Shown: positions 24,964-36,073 of the stretch, piece after piece | How positions within the stretch are numbered: the stretch's first letter is position 1 | Layout of the letters: each line of letters starts with the position of its first letter | Source of the DNA: Bordetella parapertussis | Lineage (GTDB): Bacteria > Pseudomonadota > Gammaproteobacteria > Burkholderiales > SG8-39 | Reading direction: 5' to 3' | Assembly: GCA_945862265.1 (NCBI GenBank) | Contig: CAMAXP010000002.1 | Span: 1-64,000 of the forward strand | DNA length: 64,000 nucleotides | Notes under the pieces: generated by a model | What the model was told of the DNA's origin: nothing | Databases searched by the model: none | The model's input: only the letters and a program-made list of their open reading frames with translations | Position numbers and translations under genes: made by a program

Positions 24964-26405
24964 GCCCGGGCGAGCCGCTTGCGGCCGAGCGCGACGGCAC
25001 GCAGGACCTGGCGCGGGGCCGTCCCGCCGCGGTGCTTGCGCCGGGAGACCGATCCTTCGAGGGTCAGCCATTCGGAGACATCGGGCCCGATGGTGCGGGA
25101 GAATTTCCTGAGCGCAGCCAATGGCAGGTCGGCCAGGTCGCAGCCCAGGGTTTCCGCCTCGCGCACGGCGAGCGCGACGATTTCATGGGCGTCGCGAAAC
25201 GCCACGCCCTTGCCCACGAGGTAGTCGGCGAGGTCCGTTGCGGTCGCGAAGCCCTCCAGCGCCGCGGCGCGCATCCGGTCGGGGACCGGGCGGATGCCGC
25301 CGACCATGTCGGCGAACACGGTAAGGCAGTCGCGCAGCGTGTCGACGGTATCGAAGAGCGGTTCCTTGTCTTCCTGGTTGTCCTTGTTGTAGGCCAGGGG
25401 CTGGCCCTTCATCAGGGTCAGCAACCCGACGAGGTGGCCGAAGACGCGCCCGGACTTGCCGCGCACCAGCTCCGGCACGTCGGGATTCTTCTTCTGCGGC
25501 ATGATCGACGAGCCGGTGCAGAAGCGGTCGGGGATCGTGACGAACCGGTAGCGCGGACTCATCCAGACGATGAGCTCCTCGGAAAAACGCGACAGGTGCA
25601 CGAGGATCAGCGACGCACACGCGGAAAACTCGATCGCGAAATCCCGGTCCGAAACGGCATCGAGGGAGTTTTCGCAGATCGCCTCGAAACCCAGGGCCTT
25701 GGCCACGTGGTGCCGGTCGATCGGGAAGGTGGTGCCTGCGAGGGCGGCTGCGCCCAGCGGCAGCCGGTTCACCCGCCGCCGGCAGTCGGCGAGCCGCTCC
25801 CGGTCGCGCTGGAACATTTCGAAGTAGGCGAGCAGGTGGTGCCCGAAGGTCACCGGTTGCGCGACCTGCATGTGCGTGAAGCCGGGCATCACCACCGCTG
25901 CGTACTTTTCCGCGGCATCGAGCAGCTTGCCCTGGAGGCTGGCCAGCAACTCGCGGATCGCGTCGATTTCGCCGCGCAGGTACAGTCGCACGTCGGTGGC
26001 GACCTGGTCGTTGCGCGAGCGCCCCGTGTGGAGCCGCTTGCCTGCGTCCCCGACGAGCGCCGTGAGGCGCTTTTCGATGTTGAGGTGGACGTCCTCGGCA
26101 TCCAGCGACCATTCGAACTTGCCGGACGCTATCTCCTTGGACACCGTCGCCATGCCGCGTTCGATGGCTGCGAGGTCGGCCTTGGACAGGATCTTCCGGG
26201 CCGTGAGCATCCGCGCGTGCGCAAGCGAGCCGAGGATGTCGACCGCGGCGAGGCGCTTGTCGAAAGACACGGACGCCGTGAAGCGCTTGACGAGGTCATC
26301 CACCGGTTCGGAAAACCGGCCGGACCACGTTTTGGCGGCCGCGCCGCCGGGCGCTGGCGAGCGGCCCGCAGCCGACCTGCGTGGTTTTGATTGTCTATGA
26401 GCCAT
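24960..26405 (-). CDS. argH: Argininosuccinate lyase
   Basis: This 481-residue cytosolic enzyme splits argininosuccinate into arginine and fumarate. The fumarase/aspartase signature [12 protein letters not shown] is present, together with [12 protein letters not shown] and the N-terminal [10 protein letters not shown]. It begins about 20 residues longer than many homologues, with a basic, alanine-rich leader; ATG 26405 was used. The -10 box TATAAT lies at 26462-26467 on the opposite strand, within the first codons of algZ. Two kinase genes follow in the same transcript. Confidence 0.95.
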   Translation of the reverse strand: MAHRQSKPRRSAAGRSPAPGGAAAKTWSGRFSEPVDDLVKRFTASVSFDKRLAAVDILGSLAHARMLTARKILSKADLAAIERGMATVSKEIASGKFEWSLDAEDVHLNIEKRLTALVGDAGKRLHTGRSRNDQVATDVRLYLRGEIDAIRELLASLQGKLLDAAEKYAAVVMPGFTHMQVAQPVTFGHHLLAYFEMFQRDRERLADCRRRVNRLPLGAAALAGTTFPIDRHHVAKALGFEAICENSLDAVSDRDFAIEFSACASLILVHLSRFSEELIVWMSPRYRFVTIPDRFCTGSSIMPQKKNPDVPELVRGKSGRVFGHLVGLLTLMKGQPLAYNKDNQEDKEPLFDTVDTLRDCLTVFADMVGGIRPVPDRMRAAALEGFATATDLADYLVGKGVAFRDAHEIVALAVREAETLGCDLADLPLAALRKFSRTIGPDVSEWLTLEGSVSRRKHRGGTAPRQVLRAVALGRKRLARA

Positions 26406-26458
26406 GGGGAATACTGGGGCGAGTCGCCGCAGTGCCGCGGCGATCGAGCGTAAGTGCA

Positions 26459-27496
26459 ATGATTATAAAGCAAAACGCCTATTCAGACGGCCTGCCCGAC
26501 TTCCGCAACCTGGGGGTAACTGCGCGCATCCTGGTCGCGGTGAACCTGATCGCGTTCGGCGCCGCCTGCTATGCCGAACCGACCTTGATGCGGGGGCTTG
26601 AACGGTTCGTCAGCGAAGCCGCATTCATCGAGCCTGCGCTGCTCGCGAGCGTGATCGCGCTCTACGGCCTGTCCCCGATCCTCGCTTCGATGCGCTACCT
26701 GCCCGCCTCTTCGGTGGTCATCGCGGTAGTGGTTGGCATTGCGGCGGCGCTCGCGCCGGCGCTGCAGCCATATTTCGCGCCTGTCCGCGGATGGGGCGAG
26801 GTGGTGCGCGTCCTCGTCCTGGCGGCGCTCATCGCCATGCTGGTCCTCGGATACCTGCGTCTGCGCACCAAGGCGTTCTCCCCTGCGCTCACCGAGGCGC
26901 GGCTGCAGGCCCTGCAGGCGCGGATCCGGCCGCATTTCCTGTTCAACAGCCTGAATGCCGTGTTGTCGCTGATCCGCCGCGACCCGAAGCGCGCCGAACT
27001 TGCCCTGGAAGACCTGGCCGACCTGTTCCGCGTGCTGATGTCGGACGGCCGGCAGTTTGTGCGCCTGGCAGACGAGATTGCGCTGCTGGAGCGCTACGCC
27101 AGCATCGAGCAGTTGCGGCTGGGCGAGCGATTGCGGATGGTCTGGGAGATCGACGGCGCACCGCTCGATGCGCTGATGCCGCCCCTCGTTCTGCAGCCGC
27201 TGCTGGAGAACGCCGTCTACCATGGCGTGGAGCCCGGGACCGGGATCGGGGAGGTGACCGTGCACATCGAGGGCCGGGGTCAGCGCGTGCTGGTGCGCCT
27301 GGCCAACCCTTTCATCGCCGACCAGGCCCAGCGGCCGGGAAATCACATGGCCCTCGACAACCTGCGCGAGAGGCTTGAACTCTTCTTCGATGCCGAGGCG
27401 CGCATGAACCTGCGCGTGGCGGACGGGCGGTTCGAGGTGGAAATCGAGTTTCCGCACGTGACGGAGCGGCCGACCGGGCAGGGGGACGCACCGTGA
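26459..27496 (+). CDS. algZ: Membrane sensor histidine kinase, AlgZ/LytS type
   Basis: This 345-residue protein has four or more membrane spans (about 22-135) and a His-kinase domain. H159 in [12 protein letters not shown] is the phospho-accepting site, and N251 in LLENAVYHG belongs to the ATP-binding N-box. The usual glycine-rich G-box is poor ([13 protein letters not shown]), as is also known for the Pseudomonas AlgZ/FimS group. It is coupled by a GTGA overlap to its response regulator and is divergent from argH. The argH/algZ-algR-hemC-hemD order matches Pseudomonas. The stimulus is unknown. Confidence 0.88.
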   Translation: MIIKQNAYSDGLPDFRNLGVTARILVAVNLIAFGAACYAEPTLMRGLERFVSEAAFIEPALLASVIALYGLSPILASMRYLPASSVVIAVVVGIAAALAPALQPYFAPVRGWGEVVRVLVLAALIAMLVLGYLRLRTKAFSPALTEARLQALQARIRPHFLFNSLNAVLSLIRRDPKRAELALEDLADLFRVLMSDGRQFVRLADEIALLERYASIEQLRLGERLRMVWEIDGAPLDALMPPLVLQPLLENAVYHGVEPGTGIGEVTVHIEGRGQRVLVRLANPFIADQAQRPGNHMALDNLRERLELFFDAEARMNLRVADGRFEVEIEFPHVTERPTGQGDAP

Positions 27497-28260
27497 GCGC
27501 GCCGGCCTTGCGCATCTTCATTGCGGACGACGAACCGCCCGCGCGCGCCCGGATGAAGGAACTCCTCGACGACCTGCACGAGGCGTGCCCCACCCTCGTC
27601 GTTGGCGAGGCCGGGAACGGGCTCGAAGTGCTCGAGCGGTTGCCCGACAGCCGGGCCGACGTCCTGCTCCTCGATATCCAGATGCCGGGGATGACCGGGC
27701 TCGAGCTGGCCCACCACCTGTCGCCCCTCGAGGCCGGGCCGGCCATTGTCTTCGTTACCGCCCAAGATGCGCACGCAGTCGACGCCTTCGAGCTGAACGC
27801 CCTCGACTATCTGCTCAAGCCCGTGCGGGCGGCCCGCCTGGCGGCTGCGCTGCGGAAGGCGCGGCACGCAGGCCCGCCGCCCGGGGAGGCGCTGCAGCGC
27901 GCGCAAACCCTGCCGCGCGCGAATTTCTCGATCGTCGAGCGCAACCGGATCCACCTCATCCCGGTGGCTTCGGTCGTGTATTGCAAGGCCGAACTGAAGT
28001 ACGTCACCCTGCGCACGCTCGAGCGCGAGTTCATCATCGAGGAGCCGCTGGTGTCCCTGGAGCGCGAATTTGCGGACGCGTTTCTCCGGATCCACCGCAA
28101 CTGCCTCGTCGCGCGCGCTGCGATCAGCGGGTTCGAGCGGGCCCCCGGCGGCAGCGAGGACGAGTCCCATTGGGAGGTGCAGCTCGATGGGGTGGCGGAG
28201 CGCTTGCCGGTCAGCCGCCGCCAGTGGACGGCGGTGCGCGAAATCCTCGGGCACCGCTGA
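27493..28260 (+). CDS. algR: LytTR-family response regulator, AlgR type
   Basis: This 255-residue protein has a receiver domain (about 5-120; D61 in LLLDIQMPGM is the phosphorylation site; KPVRAARL follows) and a LytTR DNA-binding domain (about 145-250; FADAFLRIHRNCLVA). It starts with GTG overlapping the algZ stop. In Pseudomonas the homologue controls alginate and twitching genes; no such genes are in this window. Confidence 0.9.
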   Translation: MSAPALRIFIADDEPPARARMKELLDDLHEACPTLVVGEAGNGLEVLERLPDSRADVLLLDIQMPGMTGLELAHHLSPLEAGPAIVFVTAQDAHAVDAFELNALDYLLKPVRAARLAAALRKARHAGPPPGEALQRAQTLPRANFSIVERNRIHLIPVASVVYCKAELKYVTLRTLEREFIIEEPLVSLEREFADAFLRIHRNCLVARAAISGFERAPGGSEDESHWEVQLDGVAERLPVSRRQWTAVREILGHR

Positions 28261-28290
28261 AGGCGCGAGCGTGGCGGACGCCTGTGCTGC

Positions 28291-28296
28291 TAGAAT
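28291..28296 (+). promoter_or_regulatory. Putative -10 box of hemC
   Basis: TAGAAT lies 15 bases before the hemC ATG in the 51-base gap after algR. No good -35 or ribosome site was found, so the transcript leader would be very short. Confidence 0.4.
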
Positions 28297-28311
28297 TACC
28301 TCCCTCTGAGC

Positions 28312-29274
28312 ATGGCCTCCACACACTCTTCCTCCCCCGCGCCCGGCTCGCAGCCTGAGCGCCTCATCATCGCAACGCGCGAAAGCCGCCTGGCGGTGTG
28401 GCAGGCCGAGTACGTGCAGCAGCGGCTGAAGTCGCTGTACCCGAAGTGTCGCGTCGAACTCCTGCCGATGACCACCCGCGGGGACGAACTGCAGGAAGCC
28501 AAGCTCGCGACTGAGGGTGGAAAGGGACTGTTCATCAAGGAACTCGAGGTTGCCCTGAAGGACGGCCGGGCCGACCTTGCGGTGCATTCCATGAAGGACA
28601 TGCCTGCCGAGATGCCGCCGGGGTTCTGCCTGGCCGCGATCACCGAGCGCGAGGACCCGCGCGATGCCGTGGTGTCCAGCCAGTATGCGGACCTTTCCGA
28701 GGTCCCGGCGGGTGCCGTAGTGGGCACCTCCAGCCTGAGGCGAGCCTCGCAGGTGCTCGAGCGGTTTCCCGGCGTGGAAATCCGCACCATCCGGGGCAAC
28801 GTCAACACGCGGCTGGCGAAGCTTGACCGCGGCGAGTACGCGGCCATTGTGCTGGCCGCCTCCGGGCTCAAGCGCCTGGGACTCGAGTCGCGCATCCGGA
28901 GCTACCTCTCCGTGGAGCAGTGCCTGCCCTCCGCGGGGCAGGGCGCGCTGGGCATCGAATGCCGCGCCGATCGTGCGGACCTGATCGCGGCCGTGGCCCC
29001 GCTGGTGCATGCGGGAAGCTCGATCTGCGTCAGGGCCGAGCGCGCGGTGAATCGTGCCCTGGGGGGCAACTGCAGCATACCGCTGGGCGCCTACGCCGAG
29101 AGCTGGGCGGGCACCCTGCGCCTGCGCGCCCTGGTGTCCTCGCCCGACGCGACGCGAATCGCCCGGGCGGAGGCGACGGGACCTGCCGACAACCCCGAGG
29201 CCCTCGGAGAGAAAGTGGCGGAGCTGCTGCGCGAACGTGGCGCGGCGGAGATCCTGGCCGCGCTTGACGCGTGA
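28312..29274 (+). CDS. hemC: Porphobilinogen deaminase
   Basis: This 320-residue enzyme joins four porphobilinogens into hydroxymethylbilane. C254 in LGGNCSIPLGAYAE carries the dipyrromethane cofactor. Other marks are ATRESRLAVWQAEYV, KELEVALKDGRADLAVHSMKD (in part) and GTSSLRRASQ. It heads hemC-hemD-hemX-hemY, all rightward with short gaps. Confidence 0.96.
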   Translation: MASTHSSSPAPGSQPERLIIATRESRLAVWQAEYVQQRLKSLYPKCRVELLPMTTRGDELQEAKLATEGGKGLFIKELEVALKDGRADLAVHSMKDMPAEMPPGFCLAAITEREDPRDAVVSSQYADLSEVPAGAVVGTSSLRRASQVLERFPGVEIRTIRGNVNTRLAKLDRGEYAAIVLAASGLKRLGLESRIRSYLSVEQCLPSAGQGALGIECRADRADLIAAVAPLVHAGSSICVRAERAVNRALGGNCSIPLGAYAESWAGTLRLRALVSSPDATRIARAEATGPADNPEALGEKVAELLRERGAAEILAALDA

Positions 29275-29281
29275 CCTGCCC

Positions 29282-30061
29282 TTGACCCCGCTCGCCGGTC
29301 GCGGGATTGTCATTACCCGCCCCGATCGACAGGCCGCGGGGCTCGCAGCCCTGATCGACGCTGCCGGCGGCCATGCGCTGCGCTATGCCACGATCGAAAT
29401 CGAACCGCTCCGAACCGCCCGGCTCGACGCCTTGCTCGGCCGGCTGGCCGACTATGACGTCCTCGTATTCATCAGCCGCAACGCGGTCGAACAGGGCCTC
29501 GCACGGATCCGTGAAAGCGGGATGGCCTTGTCGCCTGTGCCCGGACGCCCTGTCGTCGCAGCGATTGGCGCGGGTACGCGGCGGGCGCTCGAGACCGAAG
29601 GATTCGCGACGGTGATCGCTCCCGAAGGCCCTGCGGACAGCGAGGCGCTGCTGGCCGAGCCCGCGCTTGCGAATGTGTCCGGCAAGCGCATCGCGGTTTT
29701 CCGTGGCGAAGGCGGACGCGAAACGCTCGCTGCGGGATTGCGCGCGCGTGGCGCGACCGTGGATTACGCTGAGTGCTACCGCCGGAGGGCGCCCGCCCTC
29801 GACCCCCAGCCCCTGATCGCCCAGTGGTTGCGTGGCGAAGTCCACGCCGTGACGGTGTCCAGCGGCGAGGGGCTGGCCAACCTGGCGGCGCGGCTGGGTG
29901 AGGTTGCTCGCACGTTGTTGGTCGCGCTCCCGGTGTTCGTGCCGCATCCAAGGGTTGCGGAGCAGGCACGAGCGTTGGGCGTGGCAGATGTGGTCGTCTC
30001 CGGGGCTGCCGACGAGGACGTGCTGGCTGCGCTGGTTGCCTATTTTCGGCGCACAGGCTAA
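29282..30061 (+). CDS. hemD: Uroporphyrinogen-III synthase
   Basis: This 259-residue enzyme closes and inverts ring D of hydroxymethylbilane. The fold starts GRGIVITRPDRQAAGLAALI, with FISRNAVEQGL and VTVSSGEGLANLAARL typical of HemD. No ATG exists at the expected position. TTG 29282, seven bases after the hemC stop, gives the best N-terminus, and TTG 29264 is an alternative overlapping hemC. Confidence 0.9.
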   Translation: MTPLAGRGIVITRPDRQAAGLAALIDAAGGHALRYATIEIEPLRTARLDALLGRLADYDVLVFISRNAVEQGLARIRESGMALSPVPGRPVVAAIGAGTRRALETEGFATVIAPEGPADSEALLAEPALANVSGKRIAVFRGEGGRETLAAGLRARGATVDYAECYRRRAPALDPQPLIAQWLRGEVHAVTVSSGEGLANLAARLGEVARTLLVALPVFVPHPRVAEQARALGVADVVVSGAADEDVLAALVAYFRRTG

Positions 30062-30074
30062 AACGGCGGTCTTG

Positions 30075-31130
30075 ATGGAACCGGAAATGACTCCCCCCCC
30101 CACCACGATGGCGCCCTCCGACGGCGAGGCGCTGGCCAAGCGCAGGCGGCGCATTGCCGCCATTGCAGCCGTCGTTGCCGTCGTGATCACCGGCGTATAC
30201 GGCTGGTATGACGCGCGCAGTCGCATCGGCGCAACCCAGGAGGAGCTTGCGCGCCGGCTGCGCGACATCGAAAGCGACAGCCGCGAGGCCAGGCTGCTCG
30301 GCAAGCAGGCGCAGGAGTCCATGCGCGAGGCGCAGGCAAAGATCGCCGTGCTGGAAGGCAAGCTTGCCGAATCACAGAGCCAGCAACTGGCGCTCGAGTC
30401 GCTTTACCAGGAGCTCTCGCGCAACCGCGATGAATGGGCGCTGGCCGAGATCGAGCAGGTGCTCACGATTGCGGCGCAGCAGCTGCAGCTCTCGAGCAAC
30501 GTGCGGGCGGCGCTGCTTGCGCTGCAGCTGGCCGAGTCGCGCCTCGCGCGCAGCGACCGGCCGCAGTTCATTCCCGTGAGGAAGGCCGTGGCACGCGACA
30601 TCGAGAGGTTGCGCGCACTGCCGACGGTGGACATTGCAGGGTTGTCGCTCAAGCTCGATACGCTGGTCGCTGCCGTCGACGGCCTGCCGCTCGCTTTCGA
30701 CGAGCGCACCCCGGAGCCCAAGGGCGCGAAGCCGGCGAAGGCCGAGCCGGACGGGTTCTTCTACCGGTTCGGGGCGGAGATGTGGGGGGAGCTGAAGAGC
30801 CTCGTGCGCATTCGCGCGATGGATGCACCCGAGCCGCCGCTCCTTGCGCCTTCGCAGGCGTACTTCCTGCGCGAGAACCTGAAGCTTCGCCTGCTGAATG
30901 CGCGGCTGGCGCTGGCCATGCGCGACGAAGTGGGCTTTCGCGAAGACCTGCGTGTTTCGCAGGCTTGGGTGAACCGTTATTTCGATGCGCGCTCCAAGCC
31001 GGCCGGCGCGTTCGCCGCGCAACTGAAGCAGCTGGGCGGGACCACGTTTACGCTGGAGCTGCCGACGCTGTCCGAAAGCCTGGAAGCCGTTCGCAGCTTC
31101 AAGGCGCGCCGCGAGCGCGGCGGCGCCTGA
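30075..31130 (+). CDS. hemX: HemX-like membrane protein
   Basis: This 351-residue protein has a short cytosolic basic segment (RRRR), one membrane span (about 27-44) and a coiled-coil region (about 50-115) leading to a large alpha-helical periplasmic part. This fits the proteobacterial HemX family encoded beside hemD. Its role in haem metabolism is not settled; a methyltransferase function assigned to one early homologue should not be assumed. ATG 30075 lies 13 bases after hemD. Confidence 0.85.
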   Translation: MEPEMTPPPTTMAPSDGEALAKRRRRIAAIAAVVAVVITGVYGWYDARSRIGATQEELARRLRDIESDSREARLLGKQAQESMREAQAKIAVLEGKLAESQSQQLALESLYQELSRNRDEWALAEIEQVLTIAAQQLQLSSNVRAALLALQLAESRLARSDRPQFIPVRKAVARDIERLRALPTVDIAGLSLKLDTLVAAVDGLPLAFDERTPEPKGAKPAKAEPDGFFYRFGAEMWGELKSLVRIRAMDAPEPPLLAPSQAYFLRENLKLRLLNARLALAMRDEVGFREDLRVSQAWVNRYFDARSKPAGAFAAQLKQLGGTTFTLELPTLSESLEAVRSFKARRERGGA

Positions 31131-31143
31131 GGCGCAGGGTGCG

Positions 31144-32316
31144 ATGAGGGCGCTGTTCTGGCTGCTGGCAGTGTTCGCGGGCGCGGTGGCCCTCGCGATC
31201 ATCGGGCGGGGCAACGAGGGGTATGCGCTCTTTGTGTATCCGCCGTGGCGCGTCGAACTGTCGCTGATCTTCTTTGCCGTCGTCCTGGCCGCGTGCTTCA
31301 CCGTGCTGTTTTTCTTCGTGCGGGTCATCCAGCACACGCTCAACCTGCCGCTGCACGTGCGCAACTATCGCAAGCGCCGCCAGGCAGAGAAGGCGCGCGA
31401 TGCACTGCTCGGGTCCGTGCAGGCCTACCTCGAGGGGCGCTTCGCCCGCGCCGAGAGCGACGCGCGCCAGGCCTTCGAGTCGGGCGAGTCGCGCCCGCTT
31501 GCCGCATTGCTCGCGGCCCGCGCGGCACACCAGATGCGCTCGCGCGACCGGCGCGATGCGTGGCTGGAGCGCGCCTCCGAAGGCGGGGACCCGTTGCATG
31601 TCGCCCGGCTGGTGACCCAGGCCGAACTGCTGCTGGAGGATCGCGACTACGCCGGCGCGCGGGCCGTGCTGCGCGACCTGCACGGCTCGGGTCCCAAGCA
31701 CATTGCCACGCTGAGGCTCCTGCTGCGGGCGGAACTCGGTGCGCGCAACTGGGAGGAGGTGCTCAGGCTGACCGGTGTGCTTTCGAAGCGCGATGCACTC
31801 TCCCCGGTGCTGCAGGACGAGTACAAGACCCAGGCCCTGGGCGAACTGCTGGCCGCGCTCTCCGGGGACCCGGCCGGGCTCGAAGCACGGTGGCGGCGTG
31901 TCCCCGCGCGCGACCAGGTCCTGCCCCGTGTGGCATTGGTCGCTGCGCGGCATGCCGCTTCGGCAGGCCGGGCGGCCCTTTCCAGGGGCATCCTGGAGAA
32001 GGCGCTGGCGCATGAATGGAGCCCGGGATTGGTCGAACTGTATGGCATCGCACCGGCCGAGGAGGTTCGGGCGCGGATCGAGAAGGCCGAGCGCTGGCTG
32101 GCCGGGCATCCCGGCGACGCGCCGCTCCTGCTCGCGCTGGGCCGGTTATGCGTGACCGGCGAGTTGTGGGGAAAGGCGCAGAACTACCTCGAGGCGAGCC
32201 TGTCCTTCGAGCCCGGGCGCGACAAGCACCTCGCCCTGGCGCGGCTGTTTGAAAAGCTGGGCAAGCCTGCCGAGGCGAGCCGGCATTTCCGCATGGCTGC
32301 GGAAGCCGAGAACTAG
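31144..32316 (+). CDS. hemY: HemY-like TPR membrane protein
   Basis: This 390-residue protein has two N-terminal membrane spans (about 1-22 and 38-62) and a long repeat region of tetratricopeptide type (for example [22 protein letters not shown] and [22 protein letters not shown]). The family is encoded after hemX in proteobacteria and is not the protoporphyrinogen oxidase also called HemY. It converges with hemF with a four-base overlap of stop codons. Confidence 0.88.
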   Translation: MRALFWLLAVFAGAVALAIIGRGNEGYALFVYPPWRVELSLIFFAVVLAACFTVLFFFVRVIQHTLNLPLHVRNYRKRRQAEKARDALLGSVQAYLEGRFARAESDARQAFESGESRPLAALLAARAAHQMRSRDRRDAWLERASEGGDPLHVARLVTQAELLLEDRDYAGARAVLRDLHGSGPKHIATLRLLLRAELGARNWEEVLRLTGVLSKRDALSPVLQDEYKTQALGELLAALSGDPAGLEARWRRVPARDQVLPRVALVAARHAASAGRAALSRGILEKALAHEWSPGLVELYGIAPAEEVRARIEKAERWLAGHPGDAPLLLALGRLCVTGELWGKAQNYLEASLSFEPGRDKHLALARLFEKLGKPAEASRHFRMAAEAEN

Positions 32317-33209
32317 GCCCAGTCTTTGGGAACCAGGAAGTCCGTATAGAGACCGGCTTCCGGCGACCCCGCTTCCGGGGTCCAGTCGTACTGCCAGCGC
32401 ACCACCGGGGGCATCGACATCAGGATCGACTCGGTGCGCCCGCCCGACTGCAGGCCGAACAGCGTCCCCCGGTCCCACACCAGGTTGAACTCCACGTAGC
32501 GGCCGCGCCGATACGCCTGGAAGCTGCGTTCGCGCTCGGAATAGGCCATGTCTTTGCGTTTTTTGAGGATCGGCAGGTAGGCCGTAAGGAAGTGGTCGCC
32601 GACACTGCGCATCATCGCAAAGGAGGCATCGAACCCGCCTTCCGCGTAGTCGTCGAAGAAGATGCCGCCGACGCCGCGGGGTTCCTTCCTGTGCTTCAGG
32701 TAGAAGTACTCGTCGCACCACTTCTTGAAGCGCGGGTGCAACGGCTCGCCGAACGGCGTAAGCGCGGTCTTGCAGGTCGCGTGGAAATGCCGGGCGTCTT
32801 CCTCGAACCCGTAGTAGGGCGTGAGATCCATCCCGCCACCGAACCACCAGACCGGATCCTCGCCGGGCTTCAGCGCGACGAAGCAGCGCACGTTCATGTG
32901 CACGGTCGGGCAATAGGGATTGCGCGGATGCAGCACGAGCGAAACGCCCATGGCGTCAAAGCTGCGCCCGGCAAGTTCCGGCCGGCTGCCCGAGGCCGAT
33001 GGGGGAAGCTTCGGCCCCTGCACGCGCGAGAACCCCACGCCTGCGCGCTCGAATACGCCGCCCTCCTCGATGATGCGGGTGAGTCCGCCCCCGCCCTCGG
33101 GGCGCGACCAGCGGTCGGCGCGGAAGGAGCCGCCGTCGATGGCTTCGAGCCCGGAGACGATGCGCGCCTGCAGGCCGGTGAGGTAGGCGCTGACGGCTTC
33201 GGTATCCAC
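32313..33209 (-). CDS. hemF: Oxygen-dependent coproporphyrinogen-III oxidase
   Basis: This 298-residue cytosolic enzyme decarboxylates coproporphyrinogen III to protoporphyrinogen IX using oxygen. It has the conserved [15 protein letters not shown] and [23 protein letters not shown] cores. It is the last gene of the leftward dusB-fis-purH-purD-hemF run, four bases after purD. Confidence 0.97.
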   Translation of the reverse strand: MDTEAVSAYLTGLQARIVSGLEAIDGGSFRADRWSRPEGGGGLTRIIEEGGVFERAGVGFSRVQGPKLPPSASGSRPELAGRSFDAMGVSLVLHPRNPYCPTVHMNVRCFVALKPGEDPVWWFGGGMDLTPYYGFEEDARHFHATCKTALTPFGEPLHPRFKKWCDEYFYLKHRKEPRGVGGIFFDDYAEGGFDASFAMMRSVGDHFLTAYLPILKKRKDMAYSERERSFQAYRRGRYVEFNLVWDRGTLFGLQSGGRTESILMSMPPVVRWQYDWTPEAGSPEAGLYTDFLVPKDWA

Positions 33210-33213
33210 AGGC

Positions 33214-34482
33214 CTACTTCCTGATGGCGCGATGGCCGATGTCGCGGCGGAACTGCATGCCGGAAAAGTGGATGGGCTCCAGTGCCTCGTAGGCGCGCTT
33301 CTGCGCCATCTTCACGCTGTCGCCAAGAGCGGTGACGCAGAGCACGCGCCCGCCGTTGGTCGTGACGGCCTTGTCCTCGAGTCGCGTGCCTGCGTGGAAC
33401 ACGTGCGTTTCGTCGGTGGATTTCGGCAGGCCCTCGATGGCGTCGCCCTTTTTCGGGTCTTCCGGATACCCGCCGGCGGCCATCACGATGCCCAGCGCGC
33501 AGCGCCGGTCCCATTCGGCCTCGACCTTGTCGAGCGTGCCCGCGATCGCATGCTCCACGAGCTCGAGCAGGTCGGACTTCAGGCGCAGGATGATGGGTTG
33601 CGTTTCCGGATCGCCCATGCGGCAATTGAATTCGAGGGTCTTCGCGTTGCCGGCCTTGTCGATCATCAGGCCGGCGTAGAGGAACCCGGTGTACGGCAGG
33701 CCGTCCTTGGCCATTCCGGCCATCGTCGGCAGGATGATCTCGCGCATCACGCGCGCATGGACCTTCGGCGTGACGACCGGCGCAGGCGAATACGCGCCCA
33801 TGCCGCCGGTGTTGGGGCCCTGGTCGCCGTCCTTCAGCCGCTTGTGGTCCTGGCTGGTGGCGAGCGCCAGCACATGCGCCCCGTCGCACATCACGATGAA
33901 GCTCGCTTCCTCGCCTTCGAGGCATTCCTCGATGACGACGCGAGCGCCCGCTTCGCCGAAGGCCTTGCCGCCGAGCATCATGTCGACCGCGGCCTTGGCT
34001 TCCTCCACCGAGGTTGCGACGACCACGCCCTTGCCGGCAGCGAGGCCGTCGGCCTTGACCACGATCGGGGCGCCCTGCGCATCGATGTACTGCTTTGCCA
34101 GCACGGGGTCGGTGAACGTGGCGTAGCGCGCCGTGGGGATCGAATGGCGCACCATGAACTGCTTGGCGAAGTCCTTCGAGGCTTCCAGCTGCGCGGCGGC
34201 CTGCGTGGGGCCGAAGATCTTCAGGCCCCGCGAGCGGAATTCGTCGACGATGCCGGCAGCCAGAGGCGCTTCCGGGCCGACGACCGTCAGGTAGACGCCT
34301 TCGCGCTCGGCGAAGGCTGCGAGCGAGCGGATGTCGGTGAGCGGGACATTCTCGAGGCCCGGTTCCGTGGCGGTGCCGCCGTTGCCGGGGGCGACATAGA
34401 CCTTCTGCACCCGCGGGCTGTGGGTCAGCTTCCATGCGAGCGCGTGTTCCCGTCCGCCCGAGCCTACGACGAGAATTTTCAT
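33214..34482 (-). CDS. purD: Phosphoribosylamine-glycine ligase
   Basis: This 422-residue ATP-grasp enzyme makes glycinamide ribonucleotide, the second step of purine synthesis. The N-terminal [15 protein letters not shown], the central [12 protein letters not shown] and the C-terminal RMGDPETQ segments are diagnostic. It is one base after purH. Confidence 0.97.
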   Translation of the reverse strand: MKILVVGSGGREHALAWKLTHSPRVQKVYVAPGNGGTATEPGLENVPLTDIRSLAAFAEREGVYLTVVGPEAPLAAGIVDEFRSRGLKIFGPTQAAAQLEASKDFAKQFMVRHSIPTARYATFTDPVLAKQYIDAQGAPIVVKADGLAAGKGVVVATSVEEAKAAVDMMLGGKAFGEAGARVVIEECLEGEEASFIVMCDGAHVLALATSQDHKRLKDGDQGPNTGGMGAYSPAPVVTPKVHARVMREIILPTMAGMAKDGLPYTGFLYAGLMIDKAGNAKTLEFNCRMGDPETQPIILRLKSDLLELVEHAIAGTLDKVEAEWDRRCALGIVMAAGGYPEDPKKGDAIEGLPKSTDETHVFHAGTRLEDKAVTTNGGRVLCVTALGDSVKMAQKRAYEALEPIHFSGMQFRRDIGHRAIRK

Positions 34483-34483
34483 G

Positions 34484-36043
34484 TCAGTGCCGGAAGTGCC
34501 GGGTGCCGGTGAGGACCATGGCGATGCCGCGTTCGTCCGCCGCGCCGATCACCTCGTCGTCGCGCACGCTGCCGCCGGGCTGGATGACCGCGACCGCCCC
34601 CGCATCGATGACCACGTCGAGGCCGTCCCTGAACGGGAAGAATGCGTCGGAGGCCGCGCAGCTGCCGGCAAGCACCAGTTTGGCGTTCTTGGCCTTGATC
34701 GACGCGATGCGCGCGCTGTCCACGCGGCTCATCTGGCCGGCGCCGACGCCGAGCGTCATCGAGTCCTTGCAGAACACGATCGCATTGGACTTCACGAACT
34801 TGGCCACGCGCCAGGCGAACATCAGGTCGCGCATCTGCGCCTCGGTCGGCGCCTTCTTCGTCACGACCTTGAGCTCAGAGGGAACCACGTTTTTCGAGTC
34901 GGGACTTTGCACCAGCAGCCCGCCGCCGATGCGCTTGAAATCGTAATTCATCGACGCGTGCGCTATCGGGACCTCGAGCACGCGCAGGTTGGCCTTGGCC
35001 GAGAAGGCCTGTTTCGCCTCCGGTTCCACGCGCGGCGCAATGATCACTTCGGCGAACTGCTTGCCGACTTCCTCCGCGGTGGCGCGGTCGATGGCGCGGT
35101 TGAAGGCGATGATGCCGCCGAACGCCGAGGTCGGGTCGGTCGAGAACGCCTTGCTGTACGCCGAAAGCAGCGTGTCCCCGATCGCCACGCCGCAGGGATT
35201 CGCGTGCTTGATGATCACGCAGGCCGGTTCGGAAAAGCTCTTTACGCATTCCCACGCGGCATCGGCGTCGGCGATGTTGTTGTAGGAGAGTTCCTTGCCC
35301 TGCAACTGGCGGTAGCGCGCGAGTCCGCCTTCGAGCGGCTTGTTGTCGCGGTAGAACGCCGCGGACTGGTGCGGGTTTTCGCCGTAGCGCAGGTCCTGCA
35401 ACTTCGAAAACTGCAGGTTGAGGACATCCGGGTAGGGTTTGCGGGCGTCCTGCTCGTCGAGCGAGAACAGGTAATTGGCAATTGCGCCGTCATAGGCGGC
35501 GGTATGCGCGAACACCTTTTTCGCAAGGGCGAAGCGGGTCGCTGCGGCGACCGTGCCCGTGGCGCGCAGTTCCTCGAGCACCTGCCCGTAATCCGCCGGG
35601 TCGACGACCACTGCGACGCTGCCGTAGTTCTTGGCGGCTGCGCGGATCATCGCGGGACCGCCGATGTCGATGTTCTCCACCGCATCTTCGAGGCGGCAGT
35701 CCGGGTCGGCCACCGTGGCCTGGAACGGGTACAGGTTCACGACGACCAGGTCGATCGGGTCGATGCCGGCCCCGCGGATCGCGGACATGTGCTCGCGCGA
35801 TTCGCGGCGGGCGAGGATGCCGCCGTGGATCTTCGGGTGCAGCGTCTTCACCCGGCCGTCAAGCATTTCTGGAAAGCCCGTATGGGCGGAAACCTCGGTG
35901 ACGGGGATGCCCGCTTTCTCGAGCAGCTTGGCGGTGCCTCCTGTCGAGAGGATCCCGATGCCCATTGCGGCAAGCGCCTGGGCAAACTCGACGATGCCGG
36001 TCTTGTCGGAAACGCTGATCAGCGCCTGGCGGAATGTGTTCAT
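34484..36043 (-). CDS. purH: Bifunctional AICAR transformylase / IMP cyclohydrolase
   Basis: This 519-residue protein completes IMP synthesis. The N-terminal cyclohydrolase domain (about 1-145) has [15 protein letters not shown] and [16 protein letters not shown]; the C-terminal formyltransferase domain has the KHANPCGVA and [12 protein letters not shown] motifs. It is 30 bases after fis. Confidence 0.97.
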   Translation of the reverse strand: MNTFRQALISVSDKTGIVEFAQALAAMGIGILSTGGTAKLLEKAGIPVTEVSAHTGFPEMLDGRVKTLHPKIHGGILARRESREHMSAIRGAGIDPIDLVVVNLYPFQATVADPDCRLEDAVENIDIGGPAMIRAAAKNYGSVAVVVDPADYGQVLEELRATGTVAAATRFALAKKVFAHTAAYDGAIANYLFSLDEQDARKPYPDVLNLQFSKLQDLRYGENPHQSAAFYRDNKPLEGGLARYRQLQGKELSYNNIADADAAWECVKSFSEPACVIIKHANPCGVAIGDTLLSAYSKAFSTDPTSAFGGIIAFNRAIDRATAEEVGKQFAEVIIAPRVEPEAKQAFSAKANLRVLEVPIAHASMNYDFKRIGGGLLVQSPDSKNVVPSELKVVTKKAPTEAQMRDLMFAWRVAKFVKSNAIVFCKDSMTLGVGAGQMSRVDSARIASIKAKNAKLVLAGSCAASDAFFPFRDGLDVVIDAGAVAVIQPGGSVRDDEVIGAADERGIAMVLTGTRHFRH

Positions 36044-36073
36044 AGGGGTGGCGCGGTCGGTTGCGGGCCCGTT

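Noticed and set aside
27343..29313. A 656-codon leftward open frame across algR and hemC
   Set aside because: It is antisense to two genes with intact catalytic motifs and has the composition of a codon-bias shadow.
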